From Sphingobacterium thalpophilum (GTDB lineage: Bacteria; Bacteroidota; Bacteroidia; Flavobacteriales; Flavobacteriaceae), in NCBI GenBank assembly GCA_943325255.2, contig CALPOS020000039.1, forward strand, positions 1 to 13,658: DNA of 13,658 nt. Direction: 5' to 3'. A model generated the notes under the pieces. The model was not told where the DNA came from. It saw only the letters and a list, made by a program, of their open reading frames with translations, and did not search any database. The stretch's first letter is position 1. Every line of letters starts with the position of its first letter. A program made the position numbers and the translations under genes. Of the stretch, positions 1 through 6,652 are shown one piece after another.

Positions 1-65
1 GCCGATATCCTTTGTGAGGCACGAACAAAGATAATGGCGTAAAGCAGGAAACAGCTCCTGAAAAT
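1..65. repeat. Possible fragment of a dispersed flavobacterial intergenic repeat, cut by the window edge
   Basis: This stretch lies just past the pheS stop codon and holds no supportable gene. Read on the minus strand it contains GGAGCTGTTTCCTGCTTTAC followed by a short hairpin, CTTTGT/ACAAAG (arms 25-30 and 10-15, 9-base loop containing GTGCCTCAC). From memory, this resembles a GC-richer intergenic element seen repeatedly in Flavobacterium genomes; I cannot verify that here. There is no T-run after the hairpin, so a classical intrinsic terminator is not supported, although it could still shape the pheS mRNA 3' end. Confidence 0.35.
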
Positions 66-1085
66 CTATATACTTGATTTGAATTGCTCGAGGAATCGCA
101 CATCGTTTTCGTAAAACATTCTGATATCTCCGATTTGATAGAGCAACATCGCGATTCTTTCGATTCCCATTCCAAAGGCGAAACCGTTATACTCATCTGG
201 ATTGATACCGCAATTTTTAAGTACATTCGGATCGACCATACCACATCCCATAATTTCCAACCAGCCCGTTCCTTTGGTAATGCGGTAATCGGTTTCTGTT
301 TTGAGTCCCCAATAAATATCAACCTCAGCGCTTGGCTCTGTAAAAGGAAAATACGACGGTCTTAAACGTATTTTAGACTTTCCGAACATCTCTTTGGTAA
401 AATATAAAAGCGTCTGCTTTAAGTCGGCAAACGAAACATCTTTGTCAATGTACAATCCTTCTACTTGGTGGAAAATGCAATGGGATCGCGACGAAATGGC
501 TTCGTTTCGGAACACTCTTCCTGGAGAAATCGTGCGAATCGGCGGTTTGTTATTTTCCATATAGCGCACTTGTACTGAAGAAGTGTGCGTTCTCAACAAA
601 ATATCTGGATTCGTTTGGATGAAGAACGTGTCTTGCATATCACGAGCCGGATGGTATTCTGGCAAGTTCAATGCGGTGAAATTGTGCCAATCATCTTCTA
701 TTTCTGGTCCTTCTGAAACGTTGAATCCAATGTTTGAAAAGATATCAATAATTTGGTTTTTTACAATCGAAATAGGATGTCTAGATCCTATGATGATTGG
801 CTCACTTGGTCGCGTTAAATCGCCATAGAAACCTTTAGTTTCTTCTTTGCTTTCTAGAGATTCCTGAATAGTTTTTACTTTTTCTTCCGCGGAAGTTTTA
901 AGCAAATTGATGACTTGACCGAATTCTTTTTTTTGATCGTTAGGAACATTCTTGAATTCAGCAAAAAAGTCCTTCAGCAAACCCTTGCTTCCTAAGTATT
1001 GTATTCTGAATGCTTCGAGTTCAGTGGCGTTTTCTGTTGTGAATGCTTGAACTGAGGCGATATGTTCTTTGATTTTGTCTATCAT
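66..1085 (-). CDS. pheS: Phenylalanine--tRNA ligase alpha subunit
   Basis: Catalytic subunit of the cytoplasmic class II synthetase that charges tRNA-Phe with phenylalanine using ATP; it works as an alpha2beta2 heterotetramer with PheT. The 339 residues match the usual family length. Residues 1 to about 85 form the N-terminal coiled-coil arm that contacts tRNA. The class II catalytic core follows: motif 1 region around HPARDMQDTF (145-154), the phenylalanine/ATP region LLRTHTSSVQVR (162-173), motif 2 with SPGRVFRNEA (187-196) and FHQVEG (205-210), and motif 3 GFAFGMGIERIAML (301-314) carrying the conserved Arg. pheT is not next to it; the neighbour on the start side is an unrelated small gene, so the two subunits must be encoded apart, as I recall is common in Bacteroidota. 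A candidate -7 element lies 22 bases before the ATG. The gene is intact. Confidence 0.97.
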   Translation of the reverse strand: MIDKIKEHIASVQAFTTENATELEAFRIQYLGSKGLLKDFFAEFKNVPNDQKKEFGQVINLLKTSAEEKVKTIQESLESKEETKGFYGDLTRPSEPIIIGSRHPISIVKNQIIDIFSNIGFNVSEGPEIEDDWHNFTALNLPEYHPARDMQDTFFIQTNPDILLRTHTSSVQVRYMENNKPPIRTISPGRVFRNEAISSRSHCIFHQVEGLYIDKDVSFADLKQTLLYFTKEMFGKSKIRLRPSYFPFTEPSAEVDIYWGLKTETDYRITKGTGWLEIMGCGMVDPNVLKNCGINPDEYNGFAFGMGIERIAMLLYQIGDIRMFYENDVRFLEQFKSSI

Positions 1086-1107
1086 GGTTGTGCTGTAAAT
1101 GAAAGCG

Positions 1108-1115
1108 CAAATTTA
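1108..1115 (-). promoter_or_regulatory. pheS: Candidate -7 promoter element for pheS
   Basis: On the minus strand this reads TAAATTTG, an exact match to the Bacteroidota -7 consensus TAnnTTTG, and it ends 22 bases before the pheS ATG. No TTG sits at the usual distance for a -33 element; the nearest upstream TTG is only 12 bases away. The call therefore rests on the -7 match and position alone. Confidence 0.45.
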
Positions 1116-1165
1116 GGAATTTAACTGCAAAGTTTACAGGGTTTTTCTATTCGCTTGTTTTTTAA

Positions 1166-1236
1166 TTTCTTTGCGCCTTTGCGCCTTTGCGAGATTAAAT
1201 AATAATTGCTCGCAAAGACGCAGAGGCGCAATGAAA
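1166..1236. repeat. Long GC-rich inverted repeat (GCGCAAAG type), possible terminator
   Basis: The two 28-base arms (1166-1193 and 1209-1236) pair at 25 of 28 positions around a 15-base AT-rich loop. The left arm is built from repeated GCGCCTTT units and the right arm from CGCAAAG-like units. The right arm ends one base before the stop codon of the 118-residue gene, so on the minus strand the transcript would fold into a strong hairpin right after that gene, and beyond it the template gives an A-rich, not U-rich, tail. It most likely ends or insulates transcription before pheS, or is a mobile palindromic repeat that settled there. A shorter related copy lies at 10184-10202. Confidence 0.75.
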
Positions 1237-1237
1237 A

Positions 1238-1594
1238 TTAGTCAATGACTTCTCTTTCTATAAAGTAATTAACGATGGCTTCTTTCATTAGTACGGATTG
1301 TTCGCCAGCTTTGAGCGGTGGTAGCTCTTCTTTGACGCTATAATGTGGCCAACCTTCGTCATCGAAATAGTCGAATTCGTAGAAACCGTAAGGCTCTAGT
1401 AAGCGACAAATAGCGATGTGCATGAGGTTAAGCTTCTCGTCTTTCTTGTATTTCTGGTGGACTTTCCCGAGTTCTTGAACGCCAATTAGATAAATGATCG
1501 CATCCAAGTCGAGGTCTTCGCCTTGCGAAAATTGATTGGAAAGCAAGTTGACAAGCTTTTCCCAGCGTTCTTTGAGTTGTTGGTCTCTAGACAT
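1238..1594 (-). CDS. Conserved small soluble protein of unknown function
   Basis: A 118-residue protein that I do not recognise as a named family. It has no signal peptide or membrane segment and looks cytoplasmic, acidic and mostly helical. Visible features are an N-terminal helix MSRDQQLKERWEKL, a hydrophobic helix DAIIYLIGVQELGKVHQ (31-47), an IAICRLLEPYGFYEFD segment (61-76) and an aromatic-rich stretch FDEDGW-like (DYFDDEGWPHYSV, 75-87) before a final helix. Its composition and codon use resemble the neighbouring genes, so it is probably a real resident gene and not recently acquired. It diverges from the CvpA-family gene, and a GC-rich hairpin follows its stop codon. A candidate -7 element TATCTTTG lies 64 bases upstream of the ATG. 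Function cannot be assigned from sequence. Confidence 0.8.
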   Translation of the reverse strand: MSRDQQLKERWEKLVNLLSNQFSQGEDLDLDAIIYLIGVQELGKVHQKYKKDEKLNLMHIAICRLLEPYGFYEFDYFDDEGWPHYSVKEELPPLKAGEQSVLMKEAIVNYFIEREVID

Positions 1595-1658
1595 GAATTA
1601 GATATTAAATTTTTAGGCTTCTAGTTCTAGGATTTGGGAATGCAACCAAAATCGTGGG

Positions 1659-1666
1659 CAAAGATA
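1659..1666 (-). promoter_or_regulatory. Candidate -7 promoter element for the 118-residue gene
   Basis: On the minus strand this reads TATCTTTG, an exact match to TAnnTTTG. It lies 64 bases before the ATG at 1594. A TTG is present 25 bases upstream on the same strand, somewhat farther than the roughly 19-23 bases usual for Bacteroidota, so the -33 element is doubtful. Confidence 0.4.
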
Positions 1667-1700
1667 AGAAGTTGCCCGCGGACTAGACCACCAATTCGTT

Positions 1701-1708
1701 TATATTTG
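1701..1708 (+). promoter_or_regulatory. Candidate -7 promoter element for the CvpA-family gene
   Basis: The sequence TATATTTG matches TAnnTTTG exactly and ends 20 bases before the ATG at 1729, giving a very short leader. A TTG at 1672-1674 is 26 bases upstream, longer than the usual spacing. It sits 34 bases from the opposing candidate element at 1659-1666, so the two form a divergent promoter region. Confidence 0.5.
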
Positions 1709-1728
1709 TTCGGATTTAAAGTGCAATA

Positions 1729-2265
1729 ATGGAGTTGATTGATATTATTTTAGCGGTTTTTCTTGTCCTCGGAATAATCAAGGGATTTCGCAACGGTTTT
1801 TTCGTTGAGTTAGCGTCTTTAATTTCTATTATGTTGGGGATTTACCTAGCAATCCGTTTTTCTTTTGTCACTAAATCGTATTTAGAAAAAGAAGTTTCTT
1901 GGGATGCCAAAACCATACAAGTTGCGGCATTTGCACTTACTTTTCTTACCGTAATAATAGTCGTTTCTTTTTTAGCAAAGGCATTCACCTCTATTGCCAA
2001 TTTTGCCAGTCTGGGCTTTATGAACAATTTTTTGGGGGCGTTTTTAGGGCTACTGCGTACCATTTTAGTGATAAGTGTGTTACTTAATTTGTTTCAAAAA
2101 ATAAATTTTGAAAACCATTTTGTTTCCAAAGAAATGAAAGAAAATTCGACACTTTATCCGATGGTACAAGAAGTGTCTAAAAACATTTATCCCGCTATTT
2201 CAGAATGGTTTGAAGTATTCCAAACTGAAGACTTCCGATTGGAAAATGATTTGGATAAAAAATAA
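1729..2265 (+). CDS. CvpA-family inner-membrane protein
   Basis: A 178-residue membrane protein of the CvpA family, named after an E. coli protein needed for colicin V production; the molecular function in Bacteroidota is not established. The N-terminus MELIDIILAVFLVLGIIKGF with RNGFF just after it (21-25) is the typical CvpA start. Four hydrophobic segments are visible at about 5-20, 26-46, 63-85 and 100-122, with the conserved small-residue stretch GFMNNFLGAFLGLLRT (96-111) in the last. The C-terminal 55 residues are charged and soluble. The short leader after the TATATTTG element supports this ATG. It is monocistronic and converges on batE: its TAA (2263-2265) directly abuts the batE stop codon, so no room is left for a terminator between the two genes. 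Confidence 0.88.
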   Translation: MELIDIILAVFLVLGIIKGFRNGFFVELASLISIMLGIYLAIRFSFVTKSYLEKEVSWDAKTIQVAAFALTFLTVIIVVSFLAKAFTSIANFASLGFMNNFLGAFLGLLRTILVISVLLNLFQKINFENHFVSKEMKENSTLYPMVQEVSKNIYPAISEWFEVFQTEDFRLENDLDKK

Positions 2266-3009
2266 TTACTTCACTGATTTAACGGCAGAATTTTCAATCC
2301 AGCCTTCTGAACCGTCGGTCAATTCTATCTTAACCCAATTTTCTATCGATTCGTGAAGAAACACTTTCGCGCCTTCGTGTAGCATAAATACATCTGAACT
2401 AGAAGATTTTGGTTCGCTTTTTACTTGCGTGATTTCTGCAAAAACAATCGCTGGTCTTTCATTTTCAAAGTGCGACTTTTCGAAGATTGCTGCCAATCCA
2501 CTTAACAAAATCAGAAAAACAATCATAAACATCCCAATAAAGAAGATCCTTTTCGAAGATGTTAATTGAGAAAAGTAATATCCAAGAAAAAACAGCAGGA
2601 AAAATCCCGACAAGGCAACGGTAATCCAAGCCCAAGTATTGTAGTGGAAAGCACCTGTAAAGTCTCGTAATAATTTAGCAAAGCCCACTTTAGGAACCAC
2701 TTTAATTTCGTCTATCGTTAGTTTGTGCGCAAAGGCTAGGTTGTTTTGGATTTCGCTATCATTGGGATTCAAAACCAGCGCTTTTTCGTAATTATAAATT
2801 GCCGGAGCCACCTTGTTGAGTTTGTAGTAACAATTGGCCAAATTGAAATAAAGTTCAGCCGACTCCTTTTTTGAATCTAAAATAGTTTCATAGGCGGAAA
2901 TCGCTTCTTCGTATTTCCCTTTTTGATATAGCGCATTTCCTCTTTCGAAACCGCTTTGGGCAAAGAAAAACTGCGAGGTCAAAAGCAATAAATATAACGT
3001 CTTTTTCAT
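2266..3009 (-). CDS. batE: BatE: TPR and SH3-domain membrane protein, last gene of the Bat operon
   Basis: A 247-residue envelope protein ending the Bat operon. In order: a signal peptide (1 to about 17, ending FFFAQ), two to three TPR motifs (about 21-95, for example ALYQKGKYEEAISAYETIL and LYFNLANCYYKLNKVAPAIY), a linker, two membrane segments (about 125-146 and 154-176), and a C-terminal bacterial SH3 domain (about 186-245, ending in GSEGWIENSAVKSV). The TPR part should be periplasmic; with two membrane crossings, the SH3 domain would be periplasmic as well. This matches BatE proteins of Bacteroidota. TPRs usually scaffold protein complexes, and SH3b domains in envelope proteins often bind peptides or peptidoglycan; both roles are inferred here. 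It starts 17 bases after the batD stop, so it is co-transcribed. Its stop codon abuts that of the convergent CvpA-family gene. Confidence 0.92.
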   Translation of the reverse strand: MKKTLYLLLLTSQFFFAQSGFERGNALYQKGKYEEAISAYETILDSKKESAELYFNLANCYYKLNKVAPAIYNYEKALVLNPNDSEIQNNLAFAHKLTIDEIKVVPKVGFAKLLRDFTGAFHYNTWAWITVALSGFFLLFFLGYYFSQLTSSKRIFFIGMFMIVFLILLSGLAAIFEKSHFENERPAIVFAEITQVKSEPKSSSSDVFMLHEGAKVFLHESIENWVKIELTDGSEGWIENSAVKSVK

Positions 3010-3026
3010 TTTTCTTCTACAGTCAA

Positions 3027-4787
3027 TTAAGAGATTTGCTTTTCTAATTCTGAAATAATCGTAACCGCTTTGTCGTAATCTTGCTGAATCGCTACACTTG
3101 ATGCTGGCGCATAACGAGCCAATTCACAGTTCTTCGTCAAATCGATAAAGGCGGTCACCGATGCCGAATTACCATTTCTTGATAATAATAATTCTTGAAT
3201 AAAATCTTTACTCATCTCAGAAGTCTCGATTTTAAGCTTTGCCTTTAGAAAGTTATGCATTGCTTTTTCTAGGGCAACATAAAACATTTCTTTATTTTGG
3301 AGTTGCTGCTTGGCTTCTGACAAGTATTTCTTCGCTAATTTATTTGACAGTCTGATTTTATTTCCAGCGACATCTCCATCGATTGCTTCTTTTTTCTTTT
3401 TCACCAAAACAATGATTGGTATAATCAACAACGGAAGAAAAGTAAGCACATAAAACAAGGTCGACCCTAAAAAGTCTTTCTGGTTTATTGCGGTCAAACT
3501 AGTTTTTAATTTGATAAACTGAAATTGTTCTCCAGCATTCACTTTCATTTTTGCCACACCAGAATTGGCCGCGACTTCAGCGTTATCTCCGGTTGATGGG
3601 CCATCCAAAACATTGATTAAGATTTCCGGTGATGTAATAGTTTTATACTTCCCTGTTGAAAGGTCGAAATAGGTAAACGACATTGGTTTTATCGGATACT
3701 TTCCTTTAAATTGTGGAATAATTGTATACGAATCTGAAATGCTTCCGTTCATTCCTGATAATGGTGTATTTACTTTCTCACTATGCACAGGATCATACAT
3801 TTCAAGTGAATTGGGAACTACTGGTTTCGGCAGCGAAAACAGTTTTAAGTTTCCTGTACCTGATGCCACTACTTTTAGATCAAGTGACTCTCCATTTTTT
3901 AAGTTGGTTTTGGACGGCGTCACTGAAAAATTGAATCTTCCGACTGCACCTGAAAAATCAATTGGTTTGCCCGCTTCTGGTAGTGGTTTTACCGTTATAG
4001 TCTTACTTCCTGCTGAAACTCTTTTGTTGTCATTGACCACTTGCACTTGCCCAAAGAAATTTCTTCTGTTTGTTGGGACTTGCACGTCGATGTCTAATGA
4101 TAGTGGCTCTATTTCTAGTTTTCCTGACTTCTGTGGATATAAAACTGTTTTTCTCAGCACCACACAACGATATTTTTCTCCGTTGTATTTTCCTTCTTCT
4201 GCGACCAATTGTTTGATGTCGATGTTTTGACTCCAAAAGTCATTGTACTTGGGCTTGTTGAGTTCGCGCCAATTGGTGATTCCGATATTATAACTGAAGT
4301 ACAATTTATAGACAACAGTAATCGGTTCATTCACGTATGGATTTCCTTTCGAAATTTCTGCGACCAAGTGAATGGCGTCATCAGCCGAGATTTGTGGCTC
4401 TTCGTTAGGATCTCGTGGTTGTTGAACTGCAGCGGTTACGTTAATCTTGATTGGATTGGTTTTATAAATCTGACCATTTATTTCAACCGCTGCTTGCTTA
4501 ATGGTTAAAGTCCCTTTTTGTGTCGGTAAAAGAAAATAAGAATACGATTTATTAAAAGAACTTCTGCCGTTTACCCATGATTGACTCACTTGTTGACTTG
4601 GTCCTGCTACGATTCTGAATCCTTCAAAAGAAGGTGGCGAAAAATTATCCCCATCGGCATTCATGGTGAAATCGATGCGCAATCTTTCGTTTAATCCCAG
4701 TGTGTTCTTACTTACTTTGGCTTCAAATTGCACTTGAGCCCAAAGTCCGTGAAAACTGATTAGTAAGAGTATAATATATTTCTTCAT
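3027..4787 (-). CDS. batD: BatD: large periplasmic protein with one membrane anchor
   Basis: A 586-residue BatD-family protein. It opens with a signal peptide (1 to about 18, ending GLWAQ), followed by a long periplasmic part of beta-rich Ig-like domains (about 20-118, 138-270 and 280-395; note the typical opening VQFEAKVSKNTLGLNERLRI). One membrane segment lies at about 443-463 (FYVLTFLPLLIIPIIVLV) and is flanked by KKKK on the cytoplasmic side. The remaining 120 residues form a helical cytoplasmic domain (about 480-585). BatD-type proteins are thought to work with the BatA/BatB VWA proteins at the inner membrane; the biochemical role is not known. It lies 95 bases after batC, the widest gap inside the operon, and that gap holds a 7-bp tandem repeat. 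Its cytoplasmic domain resembles the one in the 544-residue protein upstream. Confidence 0.93.
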   Translation of the reverse strand: MKKYIILLLISFHGLWAQVQFEAKVSKNTLGLNERLRIDFTMNADGDNFSPPSFEGFRIVAGPSQQVSQSWVNGRSSFNKSYSYFLLPTQKGTLTIKQAAVEINGQIYKTNPIKINVTAAVQQPRDPNEEPQISADDAIHLVAEISKGNPYVNEPITVVYKLYFSYNIGITNWRELNKPKYNDFWSQNIDIKQLVAEEGKYNGEKYRCVVLRKTVLYPQKSGKLEIEPLSLDIDVQVPTNRRNFFGQVQVVNDNKRVSAGSKTITVKPLPEAGKPIDFSGAVGRFNFSVTPSKTNLKNGESLDLKVVASGTGNLKLFSLPKPVVPNSLEMYDPVHSEKVNTPLSGMNGSISDSYTIIPQFKGKYPIKPMSFTYFDLSTGKYKTITSPEILINVLDGPSTGDNAEVAANSGVAKMKVNAGEQFQFIKLKTSLTAINQKDFLGSTLFYVLTFLPLLIIPIIVLVKKKKEAIDGDVAGNKIRLSNKLAKKYLSEAKQQLQNKEMFYVALEKAMHNFLKAKLKIETSEMSKDFIQELLLSRNGNSASVTAFIDLTKNCELARYAPASSVAIQQDYDKAVTIISELEKQIS

Positions 4788-4825
4788 TGTTTTTACTAAG
4801 TGTTTTTGGCTTAGCTTTAACCTCT

Positions 4826-4840
4826 AATTTTTGAAAAATT
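4826..4840. repeat. AT-rich perfect dyad next to the heptamer repeat
   Basis: AATTTTT and AAAAATT pair perfectly about a single central base, 38 bases upstream of the batD ATG when read on the minus strand. The right arm merges into the first AAATTCC unit. It could form a weak stem in the batC-batD intergenic mRNA, but such AT dyads arise easily by chance in this base composition. Confidence 0.4.
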
Positions 4841-4874
4841 CCAAATTCCAAATTCCAAATTCCAAATTCCAAAT
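4836..4874. repeat. Tandem heptamer repeat AAATTCC, five full copies plus four bases
   Basis: Five identical, uninterrupted AAATTCC units (4836-4870) are followed by AAAT (4871-4874). On the coding strand of the operon it reads as repeated GGAATTT. It lies between the batC stop codon (8 bases away) and the batD start (48 bases away). Perfect short tandem repeats of this kind change copy number by replication slippage; since the array is non-coding, a change would alter only spacing and mRNA structure between batC and batD. It is too short and has no spacers, so it is not a CRISPR array. Confidence 0.95.
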
Positions 4875-4882
4875 GTAACAAT

Positions 4883-5614
4883 CTACCAATCTTTTTCTGT
4901 TTGTACTGGTTTTCCTTTTACTTTTTTGGCATTCACTTTATCTTGAATTTTCTTTTCTTCATTATTTACAGCGTCTAGCAAGTTCTGTAACCGTTCTTTA
5001 GAAATACCTCCGGGCTTTGGTTTTGGTTCGTTGGGTTGATTGTTTTGTCCTTTATCTTCTTTTTTGTCTTTATCGCTGTCTTTTTTGTCGTCTTGCTTGT
5101 CTTTGTTTTCGTCTTTTTTCTCGTCCTTCTTATCCTTTTTCTCGTCCTTTTTCTCTTTCTTTTTGTCTTTTTTATCCTCTTTAGGCGGATTGTCTTTCAA
5201 CATTTTTTTCGCTAGAGCAAAATTATATCTAGTTTCCTCATCACTTGGATTATTTCGCAAAGCATTCTTGAAAGCTTCAACTGCTTGACTATAATTTTTT
5301 TCTTTCATAAAAACATTACCCAAATTATGAAAGGCTTGATGTTTTTGATCTTTCGAATTCGCGCTTTCTATCGCCTTCATATAGGAGTTCTTGGCCTCAC
5401 TGGCTTGATTTTGACGATAAATAGAATTCCCTAGGTTGTAACTCGCAGTCGCATTTTTCCGCGTTCGTGACAACGATATCCTATAATCTGCTTCTGCATT
5501 GGCGTATTTCTTGGCTTCAAATTCATCGTTTGCTTTTGGCAGGTTTTTATCCACTTCCTGAGCCAAAGAAACGGAAGAAATATACAGCAGCATTAATAAA
5601 ATGAATTGTCTCAT
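4883..5614 (-). CDS. batC: BatC: periplasmic TPR protein with a lysine/aspartate-rich linker
   Basis: A 243-residue secreted or membrane-tethered TPR protein. The signal peptide (1 to about 19, ending VSLAQ) is followed by three TPR-like motifs (about 26-50, 55-85 and 92-137; for example ATASYNLGNSIYRQNQASEA and HQAFHNLGNVFMKEKNYSQA). A highly charged low-complexity region (about 144-190) consists almost only of Lys, Asp and Glu in DKK/EKK steps, followed by a Pro/Asn-rich stretch. The conserved-looking C-terminal piece is ISKERLQNLLDAVNNEEKKI (204-223), and the protein ends in EKDW, which I recognise as usual for BatC. TPRs suggest a scaffold role next to BatB. The start codon overlaps the batB stop by 4 bases (ATGA), implying translational coupling. 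The length of the charged region is likely to vary between strains. Confidence 0.92.
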   Translation of the reverse strand: MRQFILLMLLYISSVSLAQEVDKNLPKANDEFEAKKYANAEADYRISLSRTRKNATASYNLGNSIYRQNQASEAKNSYMKAIESANSKDQKHQAFHNLGNVFMKEKNYSQAVEAFKNALRNNPSDEETRYNFALAKKMLKDNPPKEDKKDKKKEKKDEKKDKKDEKKDENKDKQDDKKDSDKDKKEDKGQNNQPNEPKPKPGGISKERLQNLLDAVNNEEKKIQDKVNAKKVKGKPVQTEKDW

Positions 5615-6651
5615 GATGTTTTTTCGTTAAACAAATTCAACTTTGTAATCCAGTTGGTTCTTCTGTCAAGGAAGAAAATATCTAAAAACAATAAGGAAAA
5701 TGCAATCCCTAAAAACCATTGAAACTGGGATTCAAAATCTGCCATTTGAGTGGCTTCAAATTCTGTTTTTTGAATATTATCTAATGCCTTTTTTACGTAG
5801 GCGAGGACTTCCTTGGTCGAATTGCCGCTGACATAACCACCTTTGGTTGCTTTGGCAATTTCTTTTAAACTTTCTTGATTTAATTTGGTGATGACCACTT
5901 CGTTATTGTTATCTCTTTTGAAACTTTGAACAACACCGTTTTGCTTCATTGGAATCGGACCGCCTTTTTCAGTTCCGACGCCAATCGTAATGATTTTCAT
6001 TCCATTCTTATTGGCTTCTGCTGCAGCGTCGGTTGCTCCTTCAGAATGATCTTCACCATCAGAAATTAATATTAATAATTTACTTGTTTTATTTCCTTTA
6101 TCGAAGTACGTCGAGGACAATTTGATTGCGTCATCTAACGAAGTCCCTTGTGAAGAGACCATCGTAGTGTTCATACTTTGCAAAAACATCTTTGACACAC
6201 TGTAGTCGGTCGTAATGGGCAGAACAGGAAAAGCACTCCCAGCATACGCTACAATCCCAATTCGATCATTTCCTAACTGATTAATGATTTGCGAAACAAT
6301 TTGCTTGCTTTTTTCTAATCGATTAGGAGCCACGTCTTCCGCCAACATACTTTTAGAAACGTCGATGGCAAAAACAATATCTATTCCTTCGCGTTTAATA
6401 GTTTCCATTTTGGTTCCGATTTTTGGATTAACTAACCCAAGTATTAAACCAACAAGTGCTAAAATCAATAGAATAAATTTCAATGTAGGCTTAAACACGG
6501 ATCGTTGTGGACTTAATTTTCTGACTAAATCTAAATCTCCAAATTCACGTTGCTTTTTTCTTTTCCAAAACTGCACGTACAAGAACAGCAAAACCAAAAG
6601 TGGAATGATGGCCAAAAGATAGAGATACCCTTTTTCTTCTAATTCGTACAT
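5611..6651 (-). CDS. batB: BatB: membrane-anchored VWA-domain protein
   Basis: A 346-residue inner-membrane protein. The N-terminal region has two membrane segments (about 10-27 and 56-74) in the BatA-type arrangement. It is followed by a von Willebrand factor A domain (about 90-290), then a C-terminal membrane segment (about 311-328). The MIDAS metal site is complete: DVSKSM (97-102), Thr170 in SQGTS, and Asp198 in ILISDGE. The first motif has Lys in place of the more common Gly of DxSGS seen in BatA; both are permitted by the DxSxS pattern. The domain is expected to bind Mg2+ and a protein partner. It starts one base after the batA stop, and its own stop overlaps the batC start by 4 bases. 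BatA and BatB are paralogues, probably from an old duplication, and may form a heteromer. Confidence 0.94.
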   Translation of the reverse strand: MYELEEKGYLYLLAIIPLLVLLFLYVQFWKRKKQREFGDLDLVRKLSPQRSVFKPTLKFILLILALVGLILGLVNPKIGTKMETIKREGIDIVFAIDVSKSMLAEDVAPNRLEKSKQIVSQIINQLGNDRIGIVAYAGSAFPVLPITTDYSVSKMFLQSMNTTMVSSQGTSLDDAIKLSSTYFDKGNKTSKLLILISDGEDHSEGATDAAAEANKNGMKIITIGVGTEKGGPIPMKQNGVVQSFKRDNNNEVVITKLNQESLKEIAKATKGGYVSGNSTKEVLAYVKKALDNIQKTEFEATQMADFESQFQWFLGIAFSLLFLDIFFLDRRTNWITKLNLFNEKTS

Positions 6652-6652
6652 A

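Noticed and set aside
10..30. Intrinsic terminator after pheS
   Set aside because: The stem is only 6 bp, with a 9-base loop, and no T-run follows in the direction of pheS transcription.
1672..1708. Complete -33/-7 promoter for the CvpA-family gene
   Set aside because: The only TTG lies 26 bases from the -7 element, beyond the usual spacing; only the -7 element was kept.
3739..4230. Plus-strand open frame of 163 codons
   Set aside because: It lies wholly inside batD on the opposite strand, with no family resemblance and no promoter.
4836..4874. CRISPR-like array
   Set aside because: The 7-base units are directly adjacent with no spacers, and no cas gene is present.
5040..5288. Plus-strand open frame with a Ser/Leu/Phe-rich product
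   Set aside because: It is the antisense shadow of the Lys/Asp-rich region of batC; AAG/GAC-type codons read backwards give Leu/Phe/Ser codons without stops.
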